A stretch of DNA of 64,000 bases, from assembly GCF_040689395.1 (NCBI RefSeq), contig NZ_JBFAZX010000019.1:62001-126000 (forward strand), in the 5' to 3' direction. The DNA is from Dactylosporangium sp040689395 (GTDB lineage Bacteria; Actinomycetota; Actinomycetes; Mycobacteriales; Micromonosporaceae). This document shows, in pieces, positions 31,130-38,795 of the stretch. Both the position numbers and the translations under genes were made by a program. Below the pieces are notes generated by a model. That model made no database searches. It saw only the letters and a list, made by a program, of their open reading frames with translations, and was not told where the DNA came from. Position 1 is the first letter of the stretch, and each line of letters opens with the position of its first letter.

Positions 31130-31819
31130 TACGGGGACGCTCACCTCTCGCCGACGCGCCTGCGGCTTCGAACCGTCGCCGGCGGCCACGGTGAGCTTGC
31201 TGACCCTTCCGCTGGTTGATCTCGACCGTGATGCGGCCGTTCTGGGGCACGCGGCGCTCGTGACGATGGCCTGCTTGAGCGGCGAGTTGACGTACCGGAC
31301 GATCGGCGCGTCCTGGCTCACGGCCGTGCGGTTGGACACGGCCGGTGCCGCCTCCGCGCGTAGGCTCTGGGTGACCTCGCCGAGGTCGCTCTCCTCGCGC
31401 TGCGGCCGGTTGATGATCTTGCGCAGCTCGGAGCGCGCGACGCGACCGGGCGCACCGTGCGGCCCGTCGCGGCGCATACCTCATCCGGGGCGAGCACGTC
31501 ACCCGGGTCGGTGATGCCGACGGTGATCTCGTGCTCGTTCAGGGCGATGCCCGCGACGATGCTTGAGCACCAGGGCCATCGGGATCTTGGTGACGGCGGC
31601 CGGGCCGATGGGGTAATCGACGAGGTCGAGGGTGGCGATGCCGTACGCGTCGGCCGACGCGGCGGTCAGCTGCCCCTCGGTGATGACGTGGCCGTTGATG
31701 AGGACGGCTCGGATCGATCGACCGGTGTGCTCGGCCTCCTCGGCCGCCCGGTCGACGGCCTGCGCGTCCGCCCCGCGTTGTTTCAGCGCGTCCAGTTGCG
31801 GCCTGAACCTCTGGTGCAT
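31130..31819 (-). pseudogene. PilB/GspE-type secretion ATPase, N-terminal part, frameshifted
   Basis: From ATG 31819 the frame encodes an MshEN/GspE N-terminal domain (GRSIRAVLINGHVITEGQL, YGIATLDLVDYP). Near 31560 the reading shifts to another frame (IALNEHEITVGITDPGDVLAPDEV and RTVRPV, then SQDAPIVRYVNSPLKQAIVTS). Near 31265 it shifts again (VPQNGRITVEINQR, the strand before the ATPase core). The Walker A and later ATPase motifs are absent. At least two frameshifts and a missing C-terminus mark it as a decayed gene of a type IV pilus or Tad-like ATPase. Confidence 0.7.
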
Positions 31820-31939
31820 CTCACCCCCGTGTCGATGGAGGACTCATCGGCGGCTATCCGGGTGACTTTCGGGTTTCACCCCTGGCGCATGTGCCGGACT
31901 CGTTGACGCGTCGCGGCGCCGTCGTGAGGATGCTTCGCT

Positions 31940-33208
31940 GTGTCGGTTGCCGTCGTGGAAGAACCCAGAAGCGGATTGCCCGGCAATATCAGTATTTGGC
32001 GGGCACGGTGGTTGCTGATGCGCTACGGTGGCCGCGACCCGGGGGATCCGTCGTACCCCGGGGTGCCGGCCGCGGCTCAGGCCGAGTTGCTGGACCTGGT
32101 CGCCGAGGTGGCGGCCCGGGTGGGGGTGGCGCGGCCCGATGCCGTGCTGCTTACCGGGTACGGAACGATCCGTTCCTGGGCGAGTCGACGGCGGCGGCTG
32201 TTGCTCGTTGGGCTGCCGCTGCTGCAGTGCCTGACCGTCGACGAGGTGCGGGCGCTCGTCGCGCACGAGCTCGCGGTCGTCGACCATCGGCGGGCGCACC
32301 TGGTGGTGCGGCTGCGGGCGCTGTACGAGGAGGCGGTGGACCCGCTGTCGGTGGTGCCGTCGTCACGCTCGGAGTCGATCGCGAAGGCGACCCGGGAGTT
32401 CGCCGTCGCGCTGGAGCGCAAGGCGGACCAGGCGGCCAGCAGCGCCTCCGGGCTGCACACCGCGGCCCGGGCGGTGGTCAAGGCCGACCTGGCCGCGTTC
32501 GAGTTCGCCGACCTGGCGTTCGACGTGGAGGAGCAGGTGTGGCAGCGCACCAGCGCCGCGGTACAGGATCTGCACGCCGGATGGCGGGAGGCGGTCCGGG
32601 CCGGGGCGGTGATCGCGTCGCTGGACGAGGACACGCGGACCGCCCTGATGGCGCGTCACCCGAGCCTGGCCGGAGCCATCGCGTCGCTGTCACCGGCGCA
32701 CGTGGCGCTGCGGACCGTGGACTCGGTACCGCTGATGCCGCTGTCGCCGGACGTCGAGCGCGAGCTGGCGCGGCAGGTACTCAAGCGCGACAGCGGGCAG
32801 TGGGTCACCTTCGCCGCCGTGCCCGACGACGAGTGGCCGACGTGGCTGGCCCGGCAGGCCCGGGTCGTGACCGATCAGGTGGCGACGCTGCTGCGGCGGC
32901 CGCCGATCGGGCCGGCTGAGGTCGTGGAGGTACTGCTGATGCGGCTGGACGAGCTGGTGGCGGCGAACTGGCCGGCGCAGCCGGAGCCGCCGGCCGAGCC
33001 GGAGGAGCTGGACGGTACCCCGTCGGTGGTGGTGGTCGCCGAATCGGCGCTCACCGCGCGCGGGTGGCGACGGGTCCATCCGGCGGCCGCGGGGGTGCTG
33101 GTGAGCCCGGACGGAGAGCAGCACAACCTGACGCTGCTGGCGCGGGCGGCGCTCGATTCGCCGGCCGCGCTGGCGGTACTGCTGGAGCTGCTGTCACGCG
33201 AGCCGTGA
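31940..33208 (+). CDS. M48-like protein with degenerate zinc motif
   Basis: A 422-residue protein. Residues about 65-125 resemble the M48 (HtpX/Ste24) peptidase core: VLLTGYGTIRSWAS, LLLVGLPLLQCLTVDEVRALVAHEL. The canonical HExxH reads HELAV here, so the second His is replaced, although VDHRR follows directly. The rest is helical, without membrane segments, and the C-terminus (about 350-420) looks like a separate small domain. The start is GTG 31940. Either an inactive peptidase homologue used for binding, or a family with shifted ligands. Confidence 0.65.
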   Translation: MSVAVVEEPRSGLPGNISIWRARWLLMRYGGRDPGDPSYPGVPAAAQAELLDLVAEVAARVGVARPDAVLLTGYGTIRSWASRRRRLLLVGLPLLQCLTVDEVRALVAHELAVVDHRRAHLVVRLRALYEEAVDPLSVVPSSRSESIAKATREFAVALERKADQAASSASGLHTAARAVVKADLAAFEFADLAFDVEEQVWQRTSAAVQDLHAGWREAVRAGAVIASLDEDTRTALMARHPSLAGAIASLSPAHVALRTVDSVPLMPLSPDVERELARQVLKRDSGQWVTFAAVPDDEWPTWLARQARVVTDQVATLLRRPPIGPAEVVEVLLMRLDELVAANWPAQPEPPAEPEELDGTPSVVVVAESALTARGWRRVHPAAAGVLVSPDGEQHNLTLLARAALDSPAALAVLLELLSREP

Positions 33209-33369
33209 GATCTCGTGTCTGGCCTGCTTCTGGCGTACGGCCTGACGTTGGGGTGCGGCCTGCCTCCGCGTACGGGGCGCGGCTTGTCGCCGTGCGGTGG
33301 CCGCGGCGGGGCGGTCCCGGCGGCGGAGGTCCGGGAGGCCGTTGCCTGTCGCGGCCGGCCGCTGGAGCT

Positions 33370-34233
33370 TCAGTGCGTCACGTGGTCTCGCCACGAGTGG
33401 GCCGGGGTGTAGCCCAGGACCTCGCGGGCGCGGTCGATCGACAGCAGGGTCTCGAACTCGCCGAGGTCCTTGCGGATCGGCACGTCCGGGAACACCTCGG
33501 CCATGAGGCTCGCCGACGAGCGGTTCATGATGGTGTCGGCGGCGGCGATGACGAACGACTGGGCGCCCTCGATCGGCGCGTCCAGCGAGAGCCGGCAGGC
33601 GGCGGCCACGTCGCGGGCGTCGACGTAGCCCCAGAGGTTCCACTTCCGCGCGTGCGCGTCCGCCCAGTGGCCGGGCACCGCGGCGTAGTCGCCGGGACGC
33701 GGCCCGTCGACTGTGTGCACGTTGGACAGGCGCAGGCCCACGAACGGGATGCCGCTCCAGCCGGAGATCTCCCGGGCGAGGGTCTCGCCGACGACCTTGG
33801 ACAGAGCGTACGTCGTGGTCGGGTACGGGAAGTGGTCCTCGTCGAGGGGCGCGTACCGCGGCGGCGTGTCGAACGGCAGGCCGAGGGTCGTCTCGCTCGA
33901 GGACCAGACCACCCGGCCGATGCCGGTGGCCTGGGCGGCGAGGAAGACGTTGGCGTTCATGGTGGAGTTGCGGTTGAACGTCACCGCCGGCGGATACATC
34001 CCGGGTGCGGGGATGTTGGCCAGGTGTACCACGGCGTCGGCGCCCTGCAGCACCTCGACCGCCTGGCCGTAGTCGGTCAGGTCGGCGACGAGCATGGGGG
34101 TGCCGAGGTCGCTGAGGTGGCCGGCTCGGCCGACGGCGTCGGTGGCGACGACGTCGTAGCCGTGGGCGAGCAGGTCGCAGACCACCACCCGCCCGGTCTT
34201 GCCGTTTGCTCCCGTGACGACGATCCTCGACAT
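33370..34233 (-). CDS. NAD(P)-dependent epimerase/dehydratase
   Basis: A 287-residue extended SDR. The cofactor loop VVTGANGKTGRVV is at residues 5-17. HLANIPAPG follows the fourth strand, the catalytic region shows SSSET and YALSKVVGE (the Y-x-x-x-K pair near residue 143), and the NAD-sugar epimerase fold continues with GYVDARDVAAA. The product is unknown. Homologues are annotated as nucleoside-diphosphate-sugar epimerases or uronate dehydrogenase-like enzymes. It is convergent with the M48-like gene. Confidence 0.87.
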   Translation of the reverse strand: MSRIVVTGANGKTGRVVVCDLLAHGYDVVATDAVGRAGHLSDLGTPMLVADLTDYGQAVEVLQGADAVVHLANIPAPGMYPPAVTFNRNSTMNANVFLAAQATGIGRVVWSSSETTLGLPFDTPPRYAPLDEDHFPYPTTTYALSKVVGETLAREISGWSGIPFVGLRLSNVHTVDGPRPGDYAAVPGHWADAHARKWNLWGYVDARDVAAACRLSLDAPIEGAQSFVIAAADTIMNRSSASLMAEVFPDVPIRKDLGEFETLLSIDRAREVLGYTPAHSWRDHVTH

Positions 34234-34457
34234 GCGCCGATCCTGTCATGCGACCCCTGGCGCGCGGCTTGGCGGGGCAGATCAGGCAGATCAGTCAGCC
34301 CGGACTGGTTCGTGGTCCGCTCGCGTGTCTGCTTCACGGCCTGCGCCGGCGCGGCCCTTCGGTGCGCAACGCTCTGTCGCGGTCTACCGTCCGCACGGGT
34401 GTCGCCTTCGGCCGGCCGTCGGTTGCCGGATGGACTGCTGGACGCCCACCTTGATGG

Positions 34458-35150
34458 CTACTTGACGGCGCGGAGGGCAGTGAACGCCGGGGCCAGGCGG
34501 GCGAGGTTGTCGAGGACGGCTTTCGCGGCGGCGTCCAGGGCGTCGTCGGAGCGGAACTGCTTGTCGGCCGTGATGTGGGTGCGGATCGGGACGGCCACCT
34601 GGGCGTTGATCGGCATCATGCCGAGCGCGCTGACCACCGGCCGCAGCGCGTACACCGCGCGGGTGCCGGCGGAGATGCCGCCGTAGCTGACGAACGCGGC
34701 CGGCTTGTCGCGCCACTCCTGGGACAGGAAGTCCAGCGCGTTCTTCAGCGGAGCGGTGAAGCTGTGGTTGTACTCGGGCATGACGAACACGATCGCGTCC
34801 GCGGCGTCGACGGTCGCGCTCCAGTCGCGCGTGTGTTGCTTGGTGTAGCGGCGCAGTGCCGGATGCTCCGGCTCGTCGAGCAGAGGCAGGTTGAGCTCGG
34901 CGAGGTCGGTGACGTGGATGTCGAAGCCGCTGTGCTGCTCGGCCTGCTCGATGAACCAGTCGGCGATGACGCGGCCTGCCCTGCCGGGGCGCGTGCTCGC
35001 GACGATGATCTCGAGGCGCGGGCGGCGCTCGGCAGTCATCGCGGTGGTTGCCGCCGCTGCGCTTGTAGTTGCTGCGGCGTTTGCGGATGCCGGCTCGGCG
35101 GCTTCCGGGGTGGATGCGGAAGCGGTGGGATCGAATCTAATTGTTGACAT
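34458..35150 (-). CDS. NADPH-dependent FMN reductase
   Basis: A flavodoxin-fold reductase. The FMN phosphate loop is VASTRPGRAGRVIADWF (about residues 50-66), and the isoalloxazine loop is MPEYNHSFTAPLKNALDFLS. With ATG 35150 the protein has 230 residues, including a 40-residue Ala/Thr-rich head. The internal ATG at 35036 (MTAERRPRLE) would give the usual family length of about 192. ATG 35150 lies inside the first MarR-type dyad; CAGGAT ends 6 bases before it, allowing a leaderless transcript from that point. It is divergent from a MarR gene and probably repressed by it, as for quinone- or azo-reductases. Confidence 0.87.
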   Translation of the reverse strand: MSTIRFDPTASASTPEAAEPASANAAATTSAAAATTAMTAERRPRLEIIVASTRPGRAGRVIADWFIEQAEQHSGFDIHVTDLAELNLPLLDEPEHPALRRYTKQHTRDWSATVDAADAIVFVMPEYNHSFTAPLKNALDFLSQEWRDKPAAFVSYGGISAGTRAVYALRPVVSALGMMPINAQVAVPIRTHITADKQFRSDDALDAAAKAVLDNLARLAPAFTALRAVK

Positions 35151-35156
35151 GTCATC
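35143..35156. promoter_or_regulatory. MarR-type operator 1 (GTTGACATGTCATC)
   Basis: It contains the perfect palindrome TGACATGTCA and overlaps the start codon of the FMN reductase. Operator 2 is the inverted near-identical copy, centred 30 bases away (three helical turns). Confidence 0.7.
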
Positions 35157-35172
35157 ATCCTGACGATGGATT

Positions 35173-35186
35173 GATGACACGTCAAC
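35173..35186. promoter_or_regulatory. MarR-type operator 2 (GATGACACGTCAAC)
   Basis: The reverse complement differs from operator 1 at one base. It lies just before TACGAT (35190-35195), the -10 of the marR gene, whose GTG follows 6 bases later. It also contains the minus-strand TTGACG -35 of the reductase gene. Confidence 0.7.
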
Positions 35187-35201
35187 ATCTACGATTGAGA
35201 C

Positions 35202-35717
35202 GTGAACGACACCCCGCTTCTCCCCGCGTCCGGCGCCACCAGGGTCCCGGCGGACGCCGGCCCGCGCTGGCTGAACGAGGACGAGTTCCGTGCCTGGATC
35301 GGCTATCGCCGGATGCGGGCGCTGCTCGACCTGCGGCTGGCTCGCCGGCTCGCCGCCGACCAGGGGCTTTCCGAGCCCGACTACGACGTACTGACCAGCC
35401 TCTCCGACGCCGAGGACCGGCGCATCCGGCTCAGCGAGATGGCCGACCGGATGCTGTGGTCCAAGAGTCGGCTCTCCCACCATGTGACGCGTATGCAGCA
35501 GCGTGGCCTCGTCACACGCGAGGAGTGTCAGTCGGACGGGCGCGGCGCGTTCATCGTGCTCACCGAGCAGGGCATGGCGACGCTGCGGGCGGCCGCGCCA
35601 GGACACGTGGCGGCGGTCCGGGAGCACTTCATCGATCTGATGACCGAGGAGCAGGTGCGGGTCCTCGGCGAGATCACCGGGACGGTGCTGGAGCACCTGC
35701 GCGAACACGTGGACTAG
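35202..35717 (+). CDS. MarR-family transcriptional regulator
   Basis: A 171-residue winged-helix regulator. The N-terminal helix region WLNEDEFRAWIGYRRMRALLDLRLARRL (described from about residue 23) is typical of a group of actinobacterial MarR proteins. The HTH reads RIRLSEMADRMLWSKSRLSHHV, with the wing around SDGRGAFIVLT. The start is GTG 35202; TACGAT ends 6 bases before it. Two dyads in the 51-base divergent gap to the FMN-reductase gene make autoregulation and control of the reductase the simplest reading. Confidence 0.88.
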   Translation: MNDTPLLPASGATRVPADAGPRWLNEDEFRAWIGYRRMRALLDLRLARRLAADQGLSEPDYDVLTSLSDAEDRRIRLSEMADRMLWSKSRLSHHVTRMQQRGLVTREECQSDGRGAFIVLTEQGMATLRAAAPGHVAAVREHFIDLMTEEQVRVLGEITGTVLEHLREHVD

Positions 35718-35845
35718 CGGCGATCGGACGGCGCACTGTGAGGTGCCTCCCTCCCTCGCGGGCGATCGTCGCCGCGGGGCATGGTTGCGCTGCGCGGCGC
35801 CGGGTCGTGATTCGCCCGCGCTCCTGTGCGGTACGAACGGCGGCT

Positions 35846-36894
35846 TCAGCTCTTGCTCAAGAGGTCGACGTGGGACGACAGGAACGTCGCCACGGTGTTG
35901 GTTCGGACCGCCTTGAGCAGCACCAGGGTGTTGTCGTCGAGCGCCTCGGCACCGGACTGCTCCGACGACTCGTAGAACGTGCCGTTGTTGGACTTGACCG
36001 TGAGCAGGTCGTCGCCGCCGATGTCCTTCATGGCGAAGATCCAGTCCTGGAGATCGATGCCGCCAGAGTCGATGGTCATCGACTGGCCGACCACGTCCAG
36101 CACCCACTTGAGCTTCCCTGAATCTGTCAGCACGTCGCGGCTCGCGATCTCCTTGAACAGCGCCTTGATGAACTGTTGCTGGTGCCGCTGGCGGTCGTAG
36201 TCGCTGTTCGGCAGGGTGTCGCGCTGGCGCACGTAGTCGAGCGCCTGCCACGGCTCGAGATGCTGATAGCCGACGTGGTATGTCTGCGGCGCTCTTGCTG
36301 TCGTGGCCGATGTGCATCGACCGGGTCTCCTGGTCGACGTACATGTCCACGCCGCCGAGCACGTCGACGACCTTGGTGAAGCCGGTGAAGTCCACGATTG
36401 CCGCGGCGTCGAACGAGATGCCCCAGTTCCTCTTGATCGTGTCGGCGAGCAGTGACATGCCGTATCGGCGCTGGTCCCTGCCGGTCAGCTTGATGCCGCC
36501 TTCGGCGAACTCAGCGTTGATCTTGTCGTGGCCGCCGTCGTACCTGGACCTGCCGTTGTCGAAAGGCGGGATCTCGACCCCAGGTGTCGCGCGGGATCGA
36601 GATCAGGTACGCGGGCCGATGGTCCTCCGGGATGTGCACGACGATGATCGAGTCCGACCGAATCGTGTCCAACGGGTCCTGGTTCGGCCGTGGGTCGATG
36701 CCGACCAGGAGAACCGTCTTCGCCCCACTGATCGTCACGTGGCGGCCCTGCTGCTCGGCGGCGGTCTGTCAGGCGCCGACGGCGATCACGCCGATCACAC
36801 TGAGCAGGACGACCGACGCCAGGAACAGCAGCATGCCCTGCTCGCTGTCGAGCTTGGTGAGCTTGCGGGTCGTGGTGGTGGTCGGGGTGGCCAT
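35846..36894 (-). pseudogene. LytR-CpsA-Psr (LCP) family ligase gene, broken by a stop and two frameshifts
   Basis: ATG 36894 has AGGAGG 5 bases upstream and begins a normal LCP protein: a short cytosolic tail, then one membrane helix ending IAVGA. An in-frame TGA follows. The chain resumes with KTVLLVGIDPRP and SDSIIVVHIPEDHRPAYLISIPRDTW, the LCP core with its conserved Arg and Asp residues. Near 36577 the frame shifts (VEIPPFDNGRSRYDGGHDKINAEF), and near 36275 it shifts again (YHVGYQHLEPWQALDYVRQR). The C-terminal part is intact to 35846. LCP enzymes attach glycopolymers to peptidoglycan; this copy cannot be made as one chain. Confidence 0.85.
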
Positions 36895-37127
36895 CGTCGC
36901 CTCCTGTTGCGGTGTGGTGACTCATACGCTAAGGACACCGCGGACAGGTTTGCTCCCGTCATCGTGCCACGCGCCCGACCTGCTGGAACGGCTCTTCGAA
37001 CCCCTTCGCGGGTTCTGCGATCCGAACCGCCGCCGGGCAACGGGTACCACCTCTGCAATCGCCCCGGACCGACTTGCTGGTCTGGTCTCCGGGCGGCCTG
37101 GGAGGCAGTTCGAAACGGCCGGCGGGC

Positions 37128-37670
37128 TCAGGTCGTCGGGCCGATGCCGGTTGTGGTGCCGCTCCCGACGTCCGCGCTCAACTCCGGAAACACTTTGCCC
37201 ACCTTTCGCACGAGATATTCACCGTAGGCGCCGGTAAAAGCCTCAGGTCCTGACCCGTCCCACCGCTGGGCACCGGCGGAGCCGTCGGCGGCGGCCCGGC
37301 CGGGCAGCGGCGGGACCTCTGTGGTGAAGTCCGGGTGGAAGAAGAGCGGGAACGACAGGCGTTTGTTCCCGCTCACGTTGCGGACCCGGTGTGGCGTCGA
37401 GCGGTACCAGCCGCCGGTCATCCGATCGAGCATGCCGCCGATGTCGCACACGCAGATACCGGGATCGGTGGGGCGTCGAGCCCCTTCCGGGGTGATCGTG
37501 GGTGCGGGTGCTGTCCGTCGCGGCCGCTGGAAGGGTCCCGGGCGGCGGGGGCGGTGTGATCGGCAGCCGATTCGATCTCGTGTGTGGCTCGTTCGTCCTC
37601 GCCGTGACGAATCAGGTTGGTGACGTCGACGACTGGGAGGTCGGCCGGAGGTGTGAGCTCGCGCCCGGAA
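37128..37670 (-). pseudogene. Isopenicillin-N-synthase-like 2-oxoglutarate/Fe(II) oxygenase with internal deletion
   Basis: One frame carries the N-terminal family signature LPVVDVTNLIRHGEDERATHE (read from about 37660 downwards). Another frame carries the C-terminal jelly-roll: GGMLDRMTGGWYRSTPHRV (with the last Fe-binding His) and RLSFPLFFHPDF (2-oxoglutarate Arg). The two lie within about 540 bases, whereas an intact gene needs about 950-1,000. So roughly 140 central residues, including the H-x-D iron motif, are deleted, and the frames no longer match. Confidence 0.72.
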
Positions 37671-37709
37671 GCGTAGGCGGCCCGGCTGCCCGTTGGTGTT
37701 TCGCGTGCT

Positions 37710-37725
37710 GTCAACCATGGTTGAC
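37710..37725. promoter_or_regulatory. Palindromic operator over the -35 of the HTH/Clp_N operon
   Basis: A perfect 16-bp palindrome GTCAACCATGGTTGAC. It covers most of the -35 TTGACG (37721-37726). The same motif class occurs at 7569-7626. Confidence 0.75.
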
Positions 37726-37738
37726 GGAGAGGTGTGAT

Positions 37739-37754
37739 GTCAACTAAAGTTGAC
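37739..37754. promoter_or_regulatory. Palindromic operator over the -10 of the HTH/Clp_N operon
   Basis: GTCAACTAAAGTTGAC, 7-bp arms. It contains the -10 TAAAGT (37745-37750), which ends 6 bases before ATG 37757. It is centred 29 bases from the first copy. Confidence 0.75.
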
Positions 37755-37756
37755 GC

Positions 37757-38095
37757 ATGACGGAGGTAAACGACCTCGCGGCCGCGGCCGCGAGCCCCGA
37801 CCCGCGCATCGGTCTGCGGGCCGCGGTGGCGCTGCGCCGGCTCGCCGACGCGCTGGAGGTGCTCCAGGTCGACAACGCGCGCCTGCAGGGCTGGTCCTGG
37901 CAGGAGATCGCCGATGCCCTCGACGTCTCGAGGCAGGCCGTGCACAAGAAGCACGCCGGACGGGTACCGACGCGGTCCGCGGCCGTCCCCGATGCGTCGC
38001 GAGCGCGGGCGGCTTCGGGAGCCGAGACGCCGGCTACCGAAACACCGACCACCACAGCGCCGGGATCGGCGCAAACACTGAAAGGGGAGCAGTGA
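37757..38095 (+). CDS. Small helix-turn-helix protein preceding a Clp_N gene
   Basis: A 112-residue protein. Residues about 14-40 are helical (GLRAAVALRRLADALEVL). Residues 44-69 form an HTH of sigma-region-4/IclR-like type: GWSWQEIADALDVSRQAVHKK. The tail (70-112) is disordered and rich in Ala, Thr and Pro. The message is leaderless from a promoter whose -35 and -10 are each covered by a GTCAAC...GTTGAC palindrome, so tight repression is expected, perhaps by this protein itself. Its TGA overlaps the ATG of the Clp_N gene by one base. Confidence 0.82.
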   Translation: MTEVNDLAAAAASPDPRIGLRAAVALRRLADALEVLQVDNARLQGWSWQEIADALDVSRQAVHKKHAGRVPTRSAAVPDASRARAASGAETPATETPTTTAPGSAQTLKGEQ

Positions 38096-38646
38096 TGTTC
38101 GAGCGGTTCACCGACCATGCCCGGACCGTCGTGAAGGTCACGAAACAGGAGGCCGACGAACTCGGCCATCAAGCGATCGGCACCGAGCACATGGTGTTGG
38201 CGCTGCTGCGTGACGACGGCGGAATCGGGCATACGGTACTGCGTGCGTGCGGCATCGAGTACGACGAGATCCGGGCCACGGTCGCCGCCGGGGACGACGC
38301 GGCGGCACTGCGCTCCATCGGCATCGATCTCGACGCGGTGCGCGCCAGCGTGGAGCAGACCTTCGGGCCGGGTGCTCTGGAACGCGCCGAGCCAGCCGAG
38401 CGCGGCGGCCTCCTGTTCCGCCTTTCGAAGCTGCCGACCCGGTTCAACAACGGGGCGAAGAAGAGCCTGGAGCTGTCGCTGCGGGTCGCGCTTTCGCTCA
38501 AACACAACTACATCGGCACCGAGCACATCCTCTTGGCGGTCATCAAGGAGGAGCGGGGTTCCGGCGGGCGCCTGCTGCGAGAGCGGGGCATGACCTATGA
38601 CCGCACGATGGATCTCGTGCTGACCGCATTGAAGAACGCCGCGTAA
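38095..38646 (+). CDS. Clp N-terminal double-repeat protein without AAA+ domain (ClpC2-like)
   Basis: A 183-residue protein made of two Clp_N repeats: the first has ERFTDHARTVVKVTKQEADELGHQAIGTEHMVLALL, given here from residue 3, and the second has LELSLRVALSLKHNYIGTEHILLAVI (about residues 122-147). No ATPase module follows. Such stand-alone ClpC N-domain proteins bind the same ligands as the ClpC adaptor domain; mycobacterial ClpC2/ClpC3 are known to shield ClpC1 from Clp-targeting antibiotics. The start is ATG 38095, overlapping the HTH gene's stop, with GGGGAG before it. An inducible decoy or damage sensor for the ClpC protease is inferred. Confidence 0.86.
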   Translation: MFERFTDHARTVVKVTKQEADELGHQAIGTEHMVLALLRDDGGIGHTVLRACGIEYDEIRATVAAGDDAAALRSIGIDLDAVRASVEQTFGPGALERAEPAERGGLLFRLSKLPTRFNNGAKKSLELSLRVALSLKHNYIGTEHILLAVIKEERGSGGRLLRERGMTYDRTMDLVLTALKNAA

Positions 38647-38795
38647 GAACGCGACCCGAACGCAGCCGCTCGAGCGACGGTTGAACGGCTCGGTGATCGC
38701 GATCCGGTCGAGCAGCGCGGAGTCGAGCAGCTCGGAGTCAACCTGTGGAACGGCCGATTCCAGGAGTTCGGCGAGGGATCGTCTACCGTTCCCGT

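Noticed and set aside
31031..31223. A plus-strand frame reading HAVSLVLAGLEAIQAMHR and onwards
   Set aside because: It has no clear start and no recognised family, and lies within the decayed PilB/VanZ area. It could not be told apart from chance.
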